Shown piece by piece: positions 11,601 to 22,594 of a stretch of 64,000 nucleotides of DNA. The position numbers were made by a program, and so were the translations under genes. Positions within the stretch are counted from its first letter, which is position 1; every line of letters begins with the position of its first letter. This DNA is from Bettongia penicillata ogilbyi. Taxonomy: Eukaryota > Chordata > Mammalia > Diprotodontia > Potoroidae. The notes beneath the pieces are model-generated. The model ran no database searches, was not told the DNA's origin, and worked only from the letters and a program-made list of their open reading frames with translations. Where the stretch lies: contig JAJHZJ010000008.1 of the NCBI GenBank assembly GCA_023548195.1, forward strand, positions 2,318,232 through 2,382,231, written 5' to 3'.

Positions 11601-12393
11601 CAAGAAAGTAACCTTCTATAATCTTATTTTTTTTCCTTTTCATGGGCCTTTTCCCAGTCAGTTACTTGACTTTTGAGTCCTTTGTCAAGAGGGGGGTATA
11701 CTCTGGGGACCTGTAAGTTCTCAGTTCCTCCAGGGTGGCACAATCAAAGGGGAAGAGTTTACTCCTCTCCTGGCTTGCCCTCTGGTCTGGGAGCTACCAA
11801 AGCTTTTCTGCCCAGGATCTGCAAGTAGAATTCCCTTTCCAAAACCTCCACTGGCTCCACCACACCAGCCATCACTCTTCCTCACCCCAAGGCCACCAAG
11901 GCTAAGACTCATATCAGCAGCTCAATCCCCCAGGGGCTTTAGGCCGAGGGCTCCAGAAATGGACATCGCTGCTGCTGCTACCACCTAGGGATGGGACTAG
12001 GGGATGACCCTGCTTCCTTCTCACCCAGGTGAAAAAGCTTTCTCACTGACCTTTGAAGCTGTCTTTGGTGTTTGTGAGTTTAGGGATCTGACAATTGCAG
12101 CTGCTGCCAGGGATTCCACCCCAAGGCCCATTCTGGTCCTGTTCCTGCCGGTGCTGTTCAGCCAAGGCTGGGCTGAGTTCCATGGGTTGTGCTCTGCTCT
12201 GCAATTTGTGATAGACCTTTCTTGTTGGACTTTCAGGCTGCCTGGGGCTGGAAATCTCTTTCATTCTGTTGTTTTGTGGCTTTTGCTGCTCTAGAATTTG
12301 TTTAGAGCCATTTTTTTACAGGTATTTTATGGGCTGTAAGGGAAGAGTTAGAGTAGGCGCGTCTTTCTATTCTGCCATCTTGGTTCTGCCTCC

Positions 12394-12406
12394 TACTCAG
12401 GATTTT
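12394..12406. repeat. Target-site duplication, right copy (HAL1)
   Basis: Exact repeat of the 13 bases at 9560-9572, abutting the HAL1 5' end. Confidence 0.85.
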
Positions 12407-12544
12407 GTAAGGCAGATTCATGTATCAGGTAGGAAGGTAATCTAAGTGGCATTCCCCTGCCTAAGGTTGTGTGAGTTGTAAACAGTCTTTGAAAGCTTTT
12501 TATAAAGAATTCCAAGAACACTTCAAACAGGAATAGGTTTCACA

Positions 12545-14310
12545 CTTCTGGGGTTAGAACTATCGCATCTCAGAGTTAGAAAGGAATTCAGAAGTTATCT
12601 GGTGTAACCAGAATCTACTCTGCAACATCTGTAAAATGTTGGCATCCAGTACTGTTTTTTAAAAATTATTTTATTTTCAATTAACTGAACAAAAGAGGAA
12701 TTTTACAACAACAAAAGATGATTACCCATGAAACTGCAAGCCTACCATGTACAACTTGCTTTTCCCTCCAAAAAGACAACAGAGTTATTGTGTATATTTC
12801 TTTTTTTTCTTCCTGCCCTCATCCTAGAGATGCCTACCATTAGATAAAAATAGGTATGTGTGTGTGTGTGTGTATGTATGTAAAATTATTCTATACATAC
12901 TTTTCTTTATCAGTTCCTTCTCTGGATTCAAACAGTGTCTTTATGTGTCCTGTATTTTTAATTTATGTATTTGTAATGGTCAAAATGACTTAGTCCCTCA
13001 GTTATTCTTAAAACAGTATTGCTGGTACTGTATACAGTAGTCTCCTGGTTCTGTTCACTTCACTCTTCCTCATTTTGTGCAAGTCTTTCTACATCCGTCT
13101 AAGATCATTGAGCTCATCATTTCTTATAGCACAGTGGTATTCCATCATAACCATACACCACAACTCATTCAGCCATTCCATGGGCACTAGTCTTGAAGAC
13201 CTTCAGTGATAAGCAATTCTCCGTCTTCCTGACTATTCTATTTTGGGACAGCTCTAATCACTAATTTTTCCCCCCTCACAAAGAACTGAAATAAGCTTCC
13301 CTGTCACTTCATCCCACTGTTTGTACTTATGGCCTGTTTGGCCAGATGAAAACAACTCCAATGCCTCCTCCATATGAGAGCCTCAGAAATCAATACAGAT
13401 AACTGCTTTTATAAGCTTTCTCTCCTTTTGAATATGCATCCTCTCTTCTGTTAACTAATCTTTGTATGGCATAGTCCCAAGTCCCATCACTGTCATGATC
13501 ACCCTCTTCTGGCTGCATTCCAGCTTCTCAGTGGCCTTCTTAAAGTGTGATGGCCAGAACTGACACTAATCCTCCTTCCAATGTGGTGTGTCTATCACCT
13601 CGTCCATTCTGGACACTATGCTTCAGTTAATGCAACTTAAAATCTCACTAGTTCTTTGGCTACTACATACATATTTTTGGGAAAGATTAAGTTTTTAGTC
13701 CACTAAATTGCTCAGATATTTTTCCCATTGGAACTATTATCTAGCCATGTTCCACCCCCTTCTGTAATTATGCTGCTGGTTTCTTTTTATCTCCTTAATA
13801 GCACTTTATATTTATCCCTCTTAAAGTTCATCATATTATATTTTCATCACATATTTTCAGACTAGTGAGAATTTTTTGGTTGCCAACCATGTTATCCATT
13901 GTATTAACTGCCCTTCCCAGTTTTGAGTAATCTGTAGATTTGATATGCATTTTATCTGTGCCTTCATTTAACTTAATGATGATGAAAATGTTGATATACT
14001 AGCCAAGTATAGAGCCCTATAGCACACAATTTCCTCTAAGGTCACACTGATAGATTCAGTACCACTCTGATGGTTTAGTATGCTCTGAATCAACCCAATA
14101 TGTGCTATAATTTAGTTCACATCTCTACAGCTCATCTTAAGAGCAGGGAGATAGTTTGTTCAGTGTCTTGTGTAGGCAACCTATGTTTTCAGGATTCTTT
14201 CTACCACTGTGGAGCCTTATACTCAAGGATGCTTGATTTAATTTGTGTACATACTTTTTCCACTGTTAAAGATGGCACTCCATGTATTAAATAGTCTTCA
14301 TGAGCCGCTA
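12545..14310 (-). mobile_element. CR1/L3-type LINE relic, interrupted by an L1
   Basis: The plus strand is the antisense of a CR1-family reverse transcriptase 3' part. It has 'gtgtgatggccagaactgacac', 'ggacactatgcttcagttaatgca', 'cccagttttgagtaatctgtagatttgat' (antisense of the K-F-A-D-D-type region) and 'tatagagccctatagcac'. The first piece (12545-12650) and the rest (from about 13190) are consecutive in the element and separated by an L1. Heavily decayed, with no open frame. Confidence 0.7.
12650..13190 (-). mobile_element. L1 3' end inserted in the CR1/L3 relic
   Basis: On plus it reads 'ttttattttcaatta', a (TG)n/TATG stretch at 12857-12885, then 'tcacttcactcttcctcattttgtgcaagtc', 'agatcattgagctcatcatttct' and 'caactcattcagccattcc'. 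This is the antisense of the distal L1 and parallels 17430-17968 and part of 40090-40280. 5' truncated. Confidence 0.75.
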
Positions 14311-14586
14311 TGACAAAAAAATCACCTTTTGAGGAAAAGCCACTGTAGGCTTAGGTAGACTGGTCATGACCTATTACTGGGCCTATACTGGGACCCTATA
14401 CTGGAAACCTTGCTAGTTTAATAGGATCTAGAATCTCTTCTGCTCTCCTAGCATAACCTTTGAGAACCCAACATGACCTCCAAGCCACAATGAAATATTT
14501 AAGGAGGAATTTAACATTGAGTCTAATAACTAGAGTAAGAGAAAAGAAGAAAAAGAGAGAAGAGACAATAAAGAGGAGAGACAAGT

Positions 14587-15077
14587 TAACAAGTGTTTAT
14601 TAAGAGCTTACTATATGCCAGGCACTGTGCTAAGTACCAAGGATACAAAGTGAGGCAGAAATATTCTAACAGGGGAGAGAGCCTTAAACTAGGTAAATAC
14701 TACACAAACACACAAGTACATATACATACATATTAGATAGATACACAGTCTACATATAATTATATACACACATATACATATTTACATATTATTCAATATT
14801 GTTCAATACATTCATATATAGACATATACAGATTACATGCACATATTAAACATTAAGTTTATATATTATATACACATACACATGAACATGTGAGTTTATA
14901 TAGTTATGTAAGTTTATATAGTTATATACACATACACATGAACAAAATATAGATTACATAGATATAATGTGTACATATATTCACAATATTATATATATAC
15001 ATACATACATATTAGATACCCAAATGTGCATATACATGTATATACATGTGTATATACCTTCTAGATAGATGGATAGT

Positions 15078-15133
<56 letters not shown>

Positions 15134-15745
15134 ACACACAGATAGACATACACACAATGCAAATGATGGGCAATCTCAGGGAAGGAAAAGAGTAAAAGGA
15201 AGAACTGGAAAGACCTCTTACAAAAGACGAGATTTGAGTTAAGTCTTTATGAAAACCAGAGAACTCATAAGAAGGGAAAATGAGAAGGAAAGGCATTCCT
15301 TGCCTAAAGACAGTCAACAAAAGAGCACAGAGTTCCGAGGTGGAGTGCCATATGTGAGGAGTTGTGAGAAGGCCTTGTTGCTGGATTTATGGAAATCTAG
15401 ACTATATAAATAAAAGCATAATTTTAGAGACTAAAAATATAGACAGTTGGCTGGCCAGTTGGGAAGGACTTTAAGCGCCACAGAGAGACATTTGATCCTG
15501 GACAGGTAATAAGAAGTCACCAGAATTTATTAAATAGGGGAGAATAATGTCGTCAGATCTGCACTTCAGGAAAATCACTTTGGCAGTGGAATGAAGTGGG
15601 AAGAGACATGAAATGGGTATATCACCTAACAGGTTGTCGCAGCCAATTCTCTAAGCATAAGATGGTGAGGGCCTGAACCAGGGTGGCAATGTAGAGAAGG
15701 GGATGCATCCAAGAGATGGGCATTGCTTTGACTTTAAGAATACTT
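14587..15745 (-). mobile_element. L2 LINE fragment with internal microsatellites
   Basis: Opens 'aacaagtgtttattaagagcttactatatgccaggcactgtgctaagtacc', the reversed L2 tail. After a microsatellite block (14700-15170) it continues with 'aaggcattccttgcctaaagaca', 'ggaaggactttaagcgccac', 'aaaatcactttggcagtgg' and 'gatggtgagggcctgaacc'. These are the antisense of the L2 reverse transcriptase C-terminal region. No intact frame. Confidence 0.8.
14700..15170. repeat. AT-rich ATAC/TATG microsatellite and (GATA)n run
   Basis: Interleaved 'acatacatat' units, a tandem pair of 'gtttatatagttat' blocks near 14890-14930, and a pure TAGA run at about 15072-15133 (roughly 15 units). It lies inside the L2. The GATA run is likely polymorphic. 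Confidence 0.85.
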
Positions 15746-15799
15746 ATTAGCTTTCATAATCTTTTTAGATACTGCAAACTATGTAGAATGTGTAAAAAA

Positions 15800-16030
15800 A
15801 AAAGAGGGGAGATATATGAATATAGATGTATCCCCTGAGATATTTATCTATGCACTAGATAAACTCATATCTATAGATAGATTGTCCCACTTTTTTGTTT
15901 TTTATAAGTATTTCTACAGATTTACCTCTATCTATAGATGGATGCATCTATATAGACATAACTATATAGAGATATCTCATAGATAGATATATCTTATATA
16001 GATCAATATATATACATATATATATATCAG
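15800..16030. repeat. Degenerate TATC/GATA-rich stretch before the exon
   Basis: Imperfect 'atctatagatagat', 'tagatatatcttatatagat' and (TA)n units. It ends about 60 bases upstream of the acceptor at 16091, which places a potentially variable tract in the branch-point neighbourhood of the transmembrane exon. Confidence 0.7.
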
Positions 16031-16091
16031 CAATCTGTGTCTCACGTTTTCATGTACTTGTATCTTACAGTAATATTCTCCATTTCCACAG

Positions 16092-16330
16092 GCATTTCCT
16101 ATTCAAAACAGGAACAGGGACGACGCCACTGTTCAGTACTGCCACACCAGGATACACAATGGCATCTGGCTCTGTTTATTCCCCCCCGACTCGGCCACTA
16201 CCTAGAAACACCCTATCAAGAAGTGCTTTTAAATTCAAGAAATCTTCAAAATACTGTAGTTGGAAATGCACTGCCCTCTGCGCTGTAGGGGTCTCTGTAC
16301 TCCTGGCAATACTACTATCATATTTTATAG
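16092..16330 (+). CDS. TENM2: Teneurin-2 internal exon: end of cytoplasmic domain and transmembrane helix
   Basis: A 239-base exon: one base completing an upstream codon, 79 full codons (16093-16329), then one base of a split Ala codon. The acceptor is TTTCCACAG and the donor GTAAGT. The product is part of a type II single-pass cell-surface adhesion receptor that binds latrophilins. In order it shows a Gly/Thr-rich piece ([15 protein letters not shown]), the proline motif SPPTRPLPR of the sort SH3 proteins bind in teneurin tails, a basic Lys-rich patch with cysteines ([14 protein letters not shown]), and the hydrophobic helix at about residues 60-79 ([19 protein letters not shown]). I recognise this as TENM2 rather than TENM1, 3 or 4 from the transmembrane and flanking residues. 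The internal ATG at 16159 has a favourable context (A at -3, G at +4), but the exon phase shows that translation normally enters from upstream. Teneurin identity is near certain; the paralogue call comes from memory of the family. Confidence 0.93.
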
Positions 16331-17429
16331 GTAAGTCCCCATTTTCATGATTAAAACTACATTCTAATTAGTACTGATAATATTTCTCCTGAAATAGTCA
16401 TGTTATTCAAATTCATACATTGTATTATCATTGAACTAAAGCCAGTTACCATATTTTATGTAATTATAAGTTCACATAGTGTAAATGTTAGTACATGAAG
16501 CCACTTGGTGGGGGGGAAGTTATCATTCACACTAATCGGGTCTAGCTGTATTGTGACTGTAAATCAGAAGACCCATATTGCTATTTTAGCGATTTGATGT
16601 GTATATTTACTTTGCCCAGCAGCATAGCAAGAGATTACATTTCAGAGTGAGGTGTTAGTGTTAGGCTGGTTAAGTATGCTGTATAAATCACAAAGTATTT
16701 TCATTAAATTTCAGGAATTTTAGCTAAATAGAAAAGCTCATGCTTGCACTCTCATTTTTTTAAAGGAAGTTCTTTCTTTCCCAATAAAGTAGAGCCTTGT
16801 CCACTAAGTTTAAAATGTTTCTGCATTTTTGGCATATCCCTAATGAAAACATGTGTATCTCTGCTACATTTCATGCACACGAAATATTTTCTATCCTTGC
16901 TGGAATAAACATCAGACAGGAATCTCCATGGCTGTGTAGTCAAGAGGGAACTCTGCCTACTTGTGCTATCACACATCTTTCAGCTAACTCAGCAATCTAA
17001 ATGTAAAGCTCATCACTCAGGGCCATCACCCAGCACTCAGGAGCACTCCCTGGAGGGCTTCAGGCCCATAAAACAATGAATGGATTATAGACTCATTCAC
17101 ATATGTGGAATTTTTCATCTTTGCAGATGGAGTATTGATCATATTTTTCATTTAATAAGTAATCCAAGTAATGCAGGTTACCAGTAGAAAGTTGCCCATA
17201 GCCGTATGACTTAACCATTTCATAACATGCCAGAACACACAACCAATTAGAAATTATTTCTGAAATGTAAGAAATTACTACAATAATTTGTGTCCTGCTC
17301 CTAAGTGAGAGAAAGGAGTCACTGCTTTGAAATGCTACTAGTGTTTACAAAAACATAGCATGGACTGATACAGACTGATATGACATGGCTGACCCATGAA
17401 GAAAAAAAATAACTAGTGATACAAATTCA
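16331..17429. other. Intron start with no recognised repeat
   Basis: About 1.1 kb of AT-rich unique-looking DNA after the donor. Short open frames on both strands carry no family signal. Confidence 0.5.
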
Positions 17430-18040
17430 AGGTTTTTTAAAATTTCTATAACAAAATGATGATTGCACATGGAACTGCATATTCACTATGTATAGCTTAC
17501 TATTCCTTTGAAATATGCAATGAAAATGTCATGTAAATTTCCATTTTTCCTCTCTTTTTTCCCTCCTTCACCCCCTCACCTCAAAGATGGCTGCCATTAG
17601 ACACAAATAGGTATAGGTATAGGAGTGTTTTATATATATATATGTATAAAATTATTCCATATATACTTTTATTTATTAGTTCTGTCTGTGGATGCAGATA
17701 GCATCTCTCTTTGTATGTCCTTTATAGTTAATTTGGGTACACACAATAATCAGAATAGCTTACTTGCTCAAAGTAATTTTTAAAACAGTATCACAGTTAC
17801 TGTATACAGTGTTCTCTTGGTTTTGCTCATTTCACTCTTTATTATTTCATGCAGGTCTTTCCATGCTTTTCTAAGATCATGAAGCTTATCATTTCTCATA
17901 GCACAATAGTAATGCTATATCACAATCCTATACCACAACTTGTTCAGCCATTCCCCAAATGATGAGCAAAAGAACCCATATGTTCTAAAATGGTCAAAGC
18001 AGCTCTCTTTGTGGTGACAAAGAACTGGAAATTGCAAAGA
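17430..18040 (-). mobile_element. L1 3' end with inverted 5' segment
   Basis: From 17430 to about 17968 the plus strand is antisense L1: 'ctcatttcactctttattatttcatgcaggtc', 'gatcatgaagcttatcatttctcatagcac', 'caacttgttcagccattcccc'. From about 17969 the adjoining piece is sense: 'gcagctctctttgtggtgacaaagaactgg'. In the intact L1 this piece sits just upstream of the first. An L1 at 40310-40335 has the same motif in the antisense orientation, confirming the switch. This is the structure expected from twin priming during insertion. Confidence 0.75.
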
Positions 18041-18449
18041 TTCAAGTTTCCAAAGGCGTTTGTGATCAGGAAATCCTGCTCAGCCTAATAACCGCAATGT
18101 GGCTGTATATGGAATAATCTGATCATTCTTTGATGAGCTGCATTATTCCGGTGCCTAAATTACTCCCTAGTTTTAAGTTACAGCTTTCAAGAACTGTATT
18201 AACTCTTGTGGGTGGGTCACAAAGGTTAGTCCTTAAACAATAGCATATTCTTAAGTAAAGACTAGTAGGCTAGAAAATAAGGAATCAACTCAGACAGAGA
18301 AGCAGCATTTTTAAGGCAATCATGTTGTATTATAACTGGGCCACCTAACAAGCAGTACTAGCTTGCAGCAATGTTGAGCTATTTCCCCAAATAACTAGCA
18401 ATAAATGGCATGTGAGAAATTAGAGCATAAAATTTTAGACTTTTTAAAG

Positions 18450-18610
18450 GAATCTAATATTTTAGAGCTGTGAATGAATCTAAGCCAAAGCTTTCCTCTT
18501 ATAGAAGAAGGAGTTGTTGGTCCAAAATGACCAAGGGCACACAGGAGGTTAATGTCATTGACTAGAACCCATATATCCTGAATCTTGGTCTATATCACAC
18601 TGCCAGATCC
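18450..18610 (-). mobile_element. MIR CORE-SINE, diverged
   Basis: Reversed MIR order: 'tagagctgtgaatgaatctaagcc', then 'accaagggcacacaggaggtt' and 'tagaacccatatatcctga', ending 'tatcacactgcc'. Confidence 0.6.
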
Positions 18611-19454
18611 ATTGCCTCATCCATTGTCTCAAAAGATTGATACACTTTGAGTCACATGTACATAATTAACATGGATTTCTAATGAGACCCTACCTTTGCA
18701 CCTCATTCTAACTAAAAAATTTTCCCTCCTTCATTTGCTCCTTCCTTTGCTGTCTAAATGTCCTCTTTAGTTCTGGTTAGTGCCAGAGGGATCGCTTGGG
18801 GATGACCCTGGGCTCTCAAAGGCTTTGCCACTGAAGTGCAACATCTAATTGGATCTACCAAAGTGGGATTGCTTCTAGTGTGGATTTGGCAACGGATTGT
18901 GCGTCAGTTGCCAAAAGTCCAGTGCTGCTAAATTTGTAAAGCCTCTTCACCACAAAATTGGCCACTGAGAGAATTTTTTGAGTCACAGAAACTCAGGACA
19001 TTTTCTGAGAATATAGAGGTGCTCTGATCTCTTGATGGAAGGAGTACTTACCCCTATGGAATCACAGTTTTTTTTGTTCAAATGTAAGTGTGTGCAAATG
19101 TAATGATAAATATCATGTGTTATATTTCCCTATTAGAATTGTTTTGTGCATACATGTCATCATAAATTTTGTGATCTACATCTTATTCCCCAAAGCATTT
19201 AACCGTAACAATTAAACAACTGACCTACAAAGTGAAAAAAAATCATACTTTCTTCTTTCCCAAATACAACAGTTCATTACTATTCCACCTGTTTCTATTA
19301 CCACCATGTTAGAGTTATGCCCTTACATTTCTTACAGCACAAACAGAATGAGAAATAAAGCCAGTCTTTAACTTATTTATAAAATACATTGTTTTTAGGA
19401 AATTTGATTCCTTTCGTATGTTTTATTTTCAAACTGCTTCATTAGTGATAACAT
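18611..19454. other. Intron sequence with no recognised element
   Basis: AT-rich, no splice-bounded frame, no repeat I can name. Confidence 0.5.
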
Positions 19455-19665
19455 TTTTAGGACCCTTTCTACAATATATTTTGCACGCATTTTACTTGAT
19501 CCTCCCAATACCTGTGAGAAAGGAGAAGACATTACTTTTTTTCAAGCAACAGGGAAATGGGAGCTGAGTGAAGACTGACTTTTCCAGGCTTGTGTAGCTG
19601 GTCAGGGGTAGAGGTCAGGTTAGAACCCAGGAATTCTGATACCTAGGCTAATGTTCACGTTGTTT
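19455..19665 (-). mobile_element. MIR CORE-SINE
   Basis: Shows 'ttgatcctcccaatacctgtgag', then 'cttgtgtagctggtcaggggtagag' and 'ttagaacccaggaattctgat' in reversed MIR order. Confidence 0.65.
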
Positions 19666-20400
19666 ACCTCTAACTGCTGACCCTAATTATCCAAGGACTG
19701 CTAGCTATTTTATTAGCTCATTTATTCTAGAGGAAAGAACACAGGAAAGTAAACCTTTTATTTCCTTTTCACTTAGCAATGTGTGGTGCCTTTTGTAAAA
19801 TGATGTCTTGGCTTCTGGGGGACATCTGTGAAACAGATAGGGAAGAAGAGGGTACCTGCCTAGCCAGCAAGATCAGTCCTGGGACTCCATAGGGTAGCAT
19901 GTCACAACCAGATTACTCTCACTTCCAGACACTTCAGGCAATAAAACAAAAACTGTAGCCATCGTGAGAAGGATCTGTGGACTTTTCCCTCTGTCACTTC
20001 CCTCTTTACTTCCTCCTTCTTTCATCCTTCTGAGGGCCCTCTTCATTTCTGAAGTTAGAGCCAGGGGACAAATAAGGCAGCCCAAAATAACAAGCTACTC
20101 TACCACTAGCTTCTCTCCCACCATTTTCTTCTTCTCTTTCCAATAGGCAAGGGAGCTGGAGTGAGCTGAAGGCTAGAGCATTAATATATCACTCCCATCA
20201 AATGTTACTCCCCCAGGACATTAGAAGCAGCTCTTTCTCCTTTGGATTTAGCATGGAGGAGGGGCAGGATTGAAACATCATAGCTGATAAGTAATAAATT
20301 AAGCAGCATAATGGATGTGCCATTATTTTGCAGCTTCTGATTTTATGTGTTCAAATTCAGTTCAGCGATCATTTATTAGAGAAATGTAAAAGAAAATAAA
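19666..20400. other. Intron sequence with no recognised element
   Basis: Mixed composition with a short C/T-rich part near 19980-20030. Nothing codes. Confidence 0.5.
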
Positions 20401-20507
20401 CCACAAGGCAGCACTGTGTGAAATAGGACCCAGAATTTGGAATCTGTGGACCTGAATTTCCCAGAATGAAACTAAAGTTAGGCAGGATACTCAGTGTGTG
20501 TTACACT

Positions 20508-21400
20508 GCAGTAGTTCAGGTGAGATAGATAATAAGTGAACTACGAAGGTGAAAACAGGAGTGGAAAGGGCTGATGGGAGGAAGGTTGTGGAAATGGAAT
20601 TGACAGAACTTGTGGGTTGATTAAATTTTGGTGGGAAAGCATGGGAAGAGTCAAAGATGATGATAAGATGTTTGAACCGAGTAACTGGGAGAACTGTGAT
20701 GCCACTGACACTGGGAAATTAGGAGGAAGGGTATGTTTTTGTAAAAGCTGATGTTTGGGGAAATGTGAATTAATAATATTAGCCATAATAATAATAGGAA
20801 TAATTAGCAATAATAGTTAACATTTCTTTAGTATTTTAGATTTTACGAAGCAGTTTGCAAATATTATTTCACTTGATTCCCAATAACAACCCTGGGAGGT
20901 AGGCACTATTATTATCTCCATTTTATAGATGAAGAGTCTATAAGCAGAGCTAAGTGACTTGCCCAGGGTCAAAGAGCTTGTCTGAGTCTGGATGTGAACT
21001 CAAGTCTTCCTGAATCCAGCTCCAATGCTCTGATGCCTAACTGGTTCATTGATGTTCTATGGACATTTGAATTAAGATGTCAGTCAAATATATAAGTGGA
21101 GGCACCATAAGAAGTTCAGATATGTGGAAATAGAATCAGAAGAGAGATGAGGGCTAAAGATAAAAGATTGGTAATTATCCAAATAGAGGTGATCATGGAA
21201 GCCACTCGTGAATGAAGGGAATTAATGTACAGAAGAAAGCAGGTCAAAGACAGAACCCCAATATCACCCACACTTAGGGGGCAGGATGAAGGACAGCAGC
21301 CGAAAATGAGACCAAGGGGGACTGTCAGAGAGGTAGGAGGAGAACCAGAAGAGAGCCAGCAACACAGAAGACAAAAGAGGAGAGAATATCCAAAAGGAAA
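20508..21400 (-). mobile_element. L2 LINE fragment split by a MIR
   Basis: The left part (20508-20768) reads 'cagtagttcaggtgagatag', 'attgacagaacttgtggg' and 'gaagagtcaaagatgatga'. The right part (about 21055-21400) reads 'acagaaccccaatatcaccca', 'gggggcaggatgaagga' and 'aggaggagaaccagaagagagc'. Both are the antisense of the L2 reverse transcriptase region, in consecutive order. The MIR at 20769-21054 sits between them. Confidence 0.75.
20769..21054 (-). mobile_element. MIR nested in L2
   Basis: A/T start 'ataataataggaataatt', then 'ttagtattttagattttacgaagc', 'caacaaccctgggaggtaggcactattattat'-like block, 'ttatagatgaagagtct', 'agtgacttgcccagggtc' and 'gaactcaagtcttcctga'. A nearly complete reversed MIR/CORE-SINE, younger than the L2 it splits. 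Confidence 0.8.
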
Positions 21401-21639
21401 TGATCAAAAGTAAAAGTAAAAAAAAAATGTAAACACTACAAAAAAGTCAATGAACATGAAAAGCAAAAGCAGGTCATGGGTTTTGACATTTGGGGAGGCA
21501 TTGGTGATTGTAGAGAGACCAGTCATTTCAATTAGTGAAATAGGATAGCAAGCCAGATTGCAAGAAATTTAAGATAGAGTGGAGGCAGCAGGTGTAGACT
21601 GTGCTTCCTAGAAGTTCAGCAGTAAAGCAGTGTAGAGGA

Positions 21640-21868
21640 AAGAGTTGTTCCATCTTTTTCATTTGAGTCTGCCTCTTTGTGACCCTATTTGGGGTTTTCT
21701 TGACAAAGATACTGGAGTAGTTAGCTATTTCCTTCTCCAGATCATTTTACAGATGAGGAAATCAAGGCAAACAGGGTTAAGTGACTTGTCCAGGGTCATT
21801 TAGCTAGTTAAGTGTCTCAGAGCAGATTTGAACTCACTAAGATGAGTCTTGATGTCAGGTCTTGAATC
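21640..21868 (-). mobile_element. Marsupial tRNA-derived SINE (MAR1/WSINE-like)
   Basis: On plus: 'gtgaccctatttggggttttcttgaca', 'tttccttctccagatcatttta', 'aggcaaacagggttaagtgac', 'tagctagttaagtgtct', 'agatttgaactcac'. Reversed full 3' half; the tRNA-like head is missing or decayed. Confidence 0.85.
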
Positions 21869-21879
21869 TAGCTGTCAAG

Positions 21880-22015
21880 AAAAAAAGAGTACAGAATCTA
21901 AAACCAGAGGACCTCATTTCTGATCCTTGATTGCTACTTGTATGATATTGAACACCCCATCTGCAAAATGAGGGGTTAGAACTAAGTTGCTTTGAAATCT
22001 GTTTCCTCATTCTAA
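21880..22015 (+). mobile_element. MON/MIR-type SINE fragment
   Basis: Contains 'aaaaccagaggacctcattt', 'ttgaacaccccatctgcaaaatga' and 'gttagaactaagttgctttg'. It abuts the SINE to its left. Confidence 0.6.
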
Positions 22016-22594
22016 ATCCTAATATCATAAAGTGAAGGAGAATTAGGGCAGTAGCTTGAGGTGATAGTAAGGTTGAGGACAAATTAATACAGCAAGCCAT
22101 TATGTCCCATTAACTTTTTAAAGCTAGTAGGATGTTGTCATCTAAGAAAATGCTTCTCGAGTACATTAAGGGGCACCTTGAAACTCAGCATGCCTTTCAA
22201 CAATGAGCAGGTTGTTAATTCCTAACCCTCCACATTAAGCGTAGTGTTAAGTGCCAGTGGTACAGGAAGAACCAGAGACATTGTAGACCCATCATAAAAT
22301 TTCCATCCCAGTCCTTCTGAGCCCTGATCTACCCATTCCTCCTCTTATTTCCACTCTAAAACTCCAGAAGGAAAAGTGTTGGCCAAAGGCATCAGCAGCT
22401 GTGGGTTTTGCACAGAGGTACAGAAGGGAAGAATTCTTGCTCTGTGTAGCTGGTCATGCTATTATGAGGAGAGGGCAGGAATCCAGGACCCAATTCCTTC
22501 CCTCATTTTCTGATGACTTTGGGGAGTAGGTGAAAATAACCCATAATTACTGTGATGCAGAAAAATCAGAAAATAATACACCAGCACAGGTTTT

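Larger units (their letters stand above)
9573..12393 (-). mobile_element. Half-L1 (HAL1) retrotransposon, near full length, minus strand
   Basis: The 5' end is at about 12393. Read on minus it starts with a G-rich leader and 'ccaagatggcagaatagaaag', the usual start of marsupial L1/HAL1. It continues through a GC-richer 5' region to a decayed ORF1 (about 11600-10540). A purine-rich 3' region of about 1 kb ends in an A-rich tail at 9573. No ORF2 endonuclease or reverse transcriptase is present. A perfect 13 bp duplication flanks it. Length and organisation match the plus-strand copy at 25851-28701, which argues that the lack of ORF2 is a family trait (HAL1) and not a private deletion. Confidence 0.85.
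1..16091 (+). other. TENM2: Teneurin intron upstream of the transmembrane exon (partial)
   Basis: This interval ends at a polypyrimidine-AG acceptor at 16090-16091 and runs off the left edge. No upstream coding exon was recognised in it. The first codon of the next exon is split, with two bases supplied from upstream, so at least one exon precedes the window. Its contents are mostly repeats, annotated individually. The intron assignment follows from the exon phase and the direction of the gene. Confidence 0.85.

Noticed and set aside
11721..12294. Open frames of 63-96 codons on both strands
   Set aside because: They lie in the 5' untranslated region of the minus-strand HAL1.
15072..15133. 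Regularly spaced short repeats that could suggest a CRISPR-like array
   Set aside because: Simple tandem microsatellite without spacers, in a vertebrate genome.
16037..16288. 83-codon plus-strand frame overlapping the first exon
   Set aside because: Wrong frame relative to the teneurin sequence, which is in the frame of the ATG at 16159.
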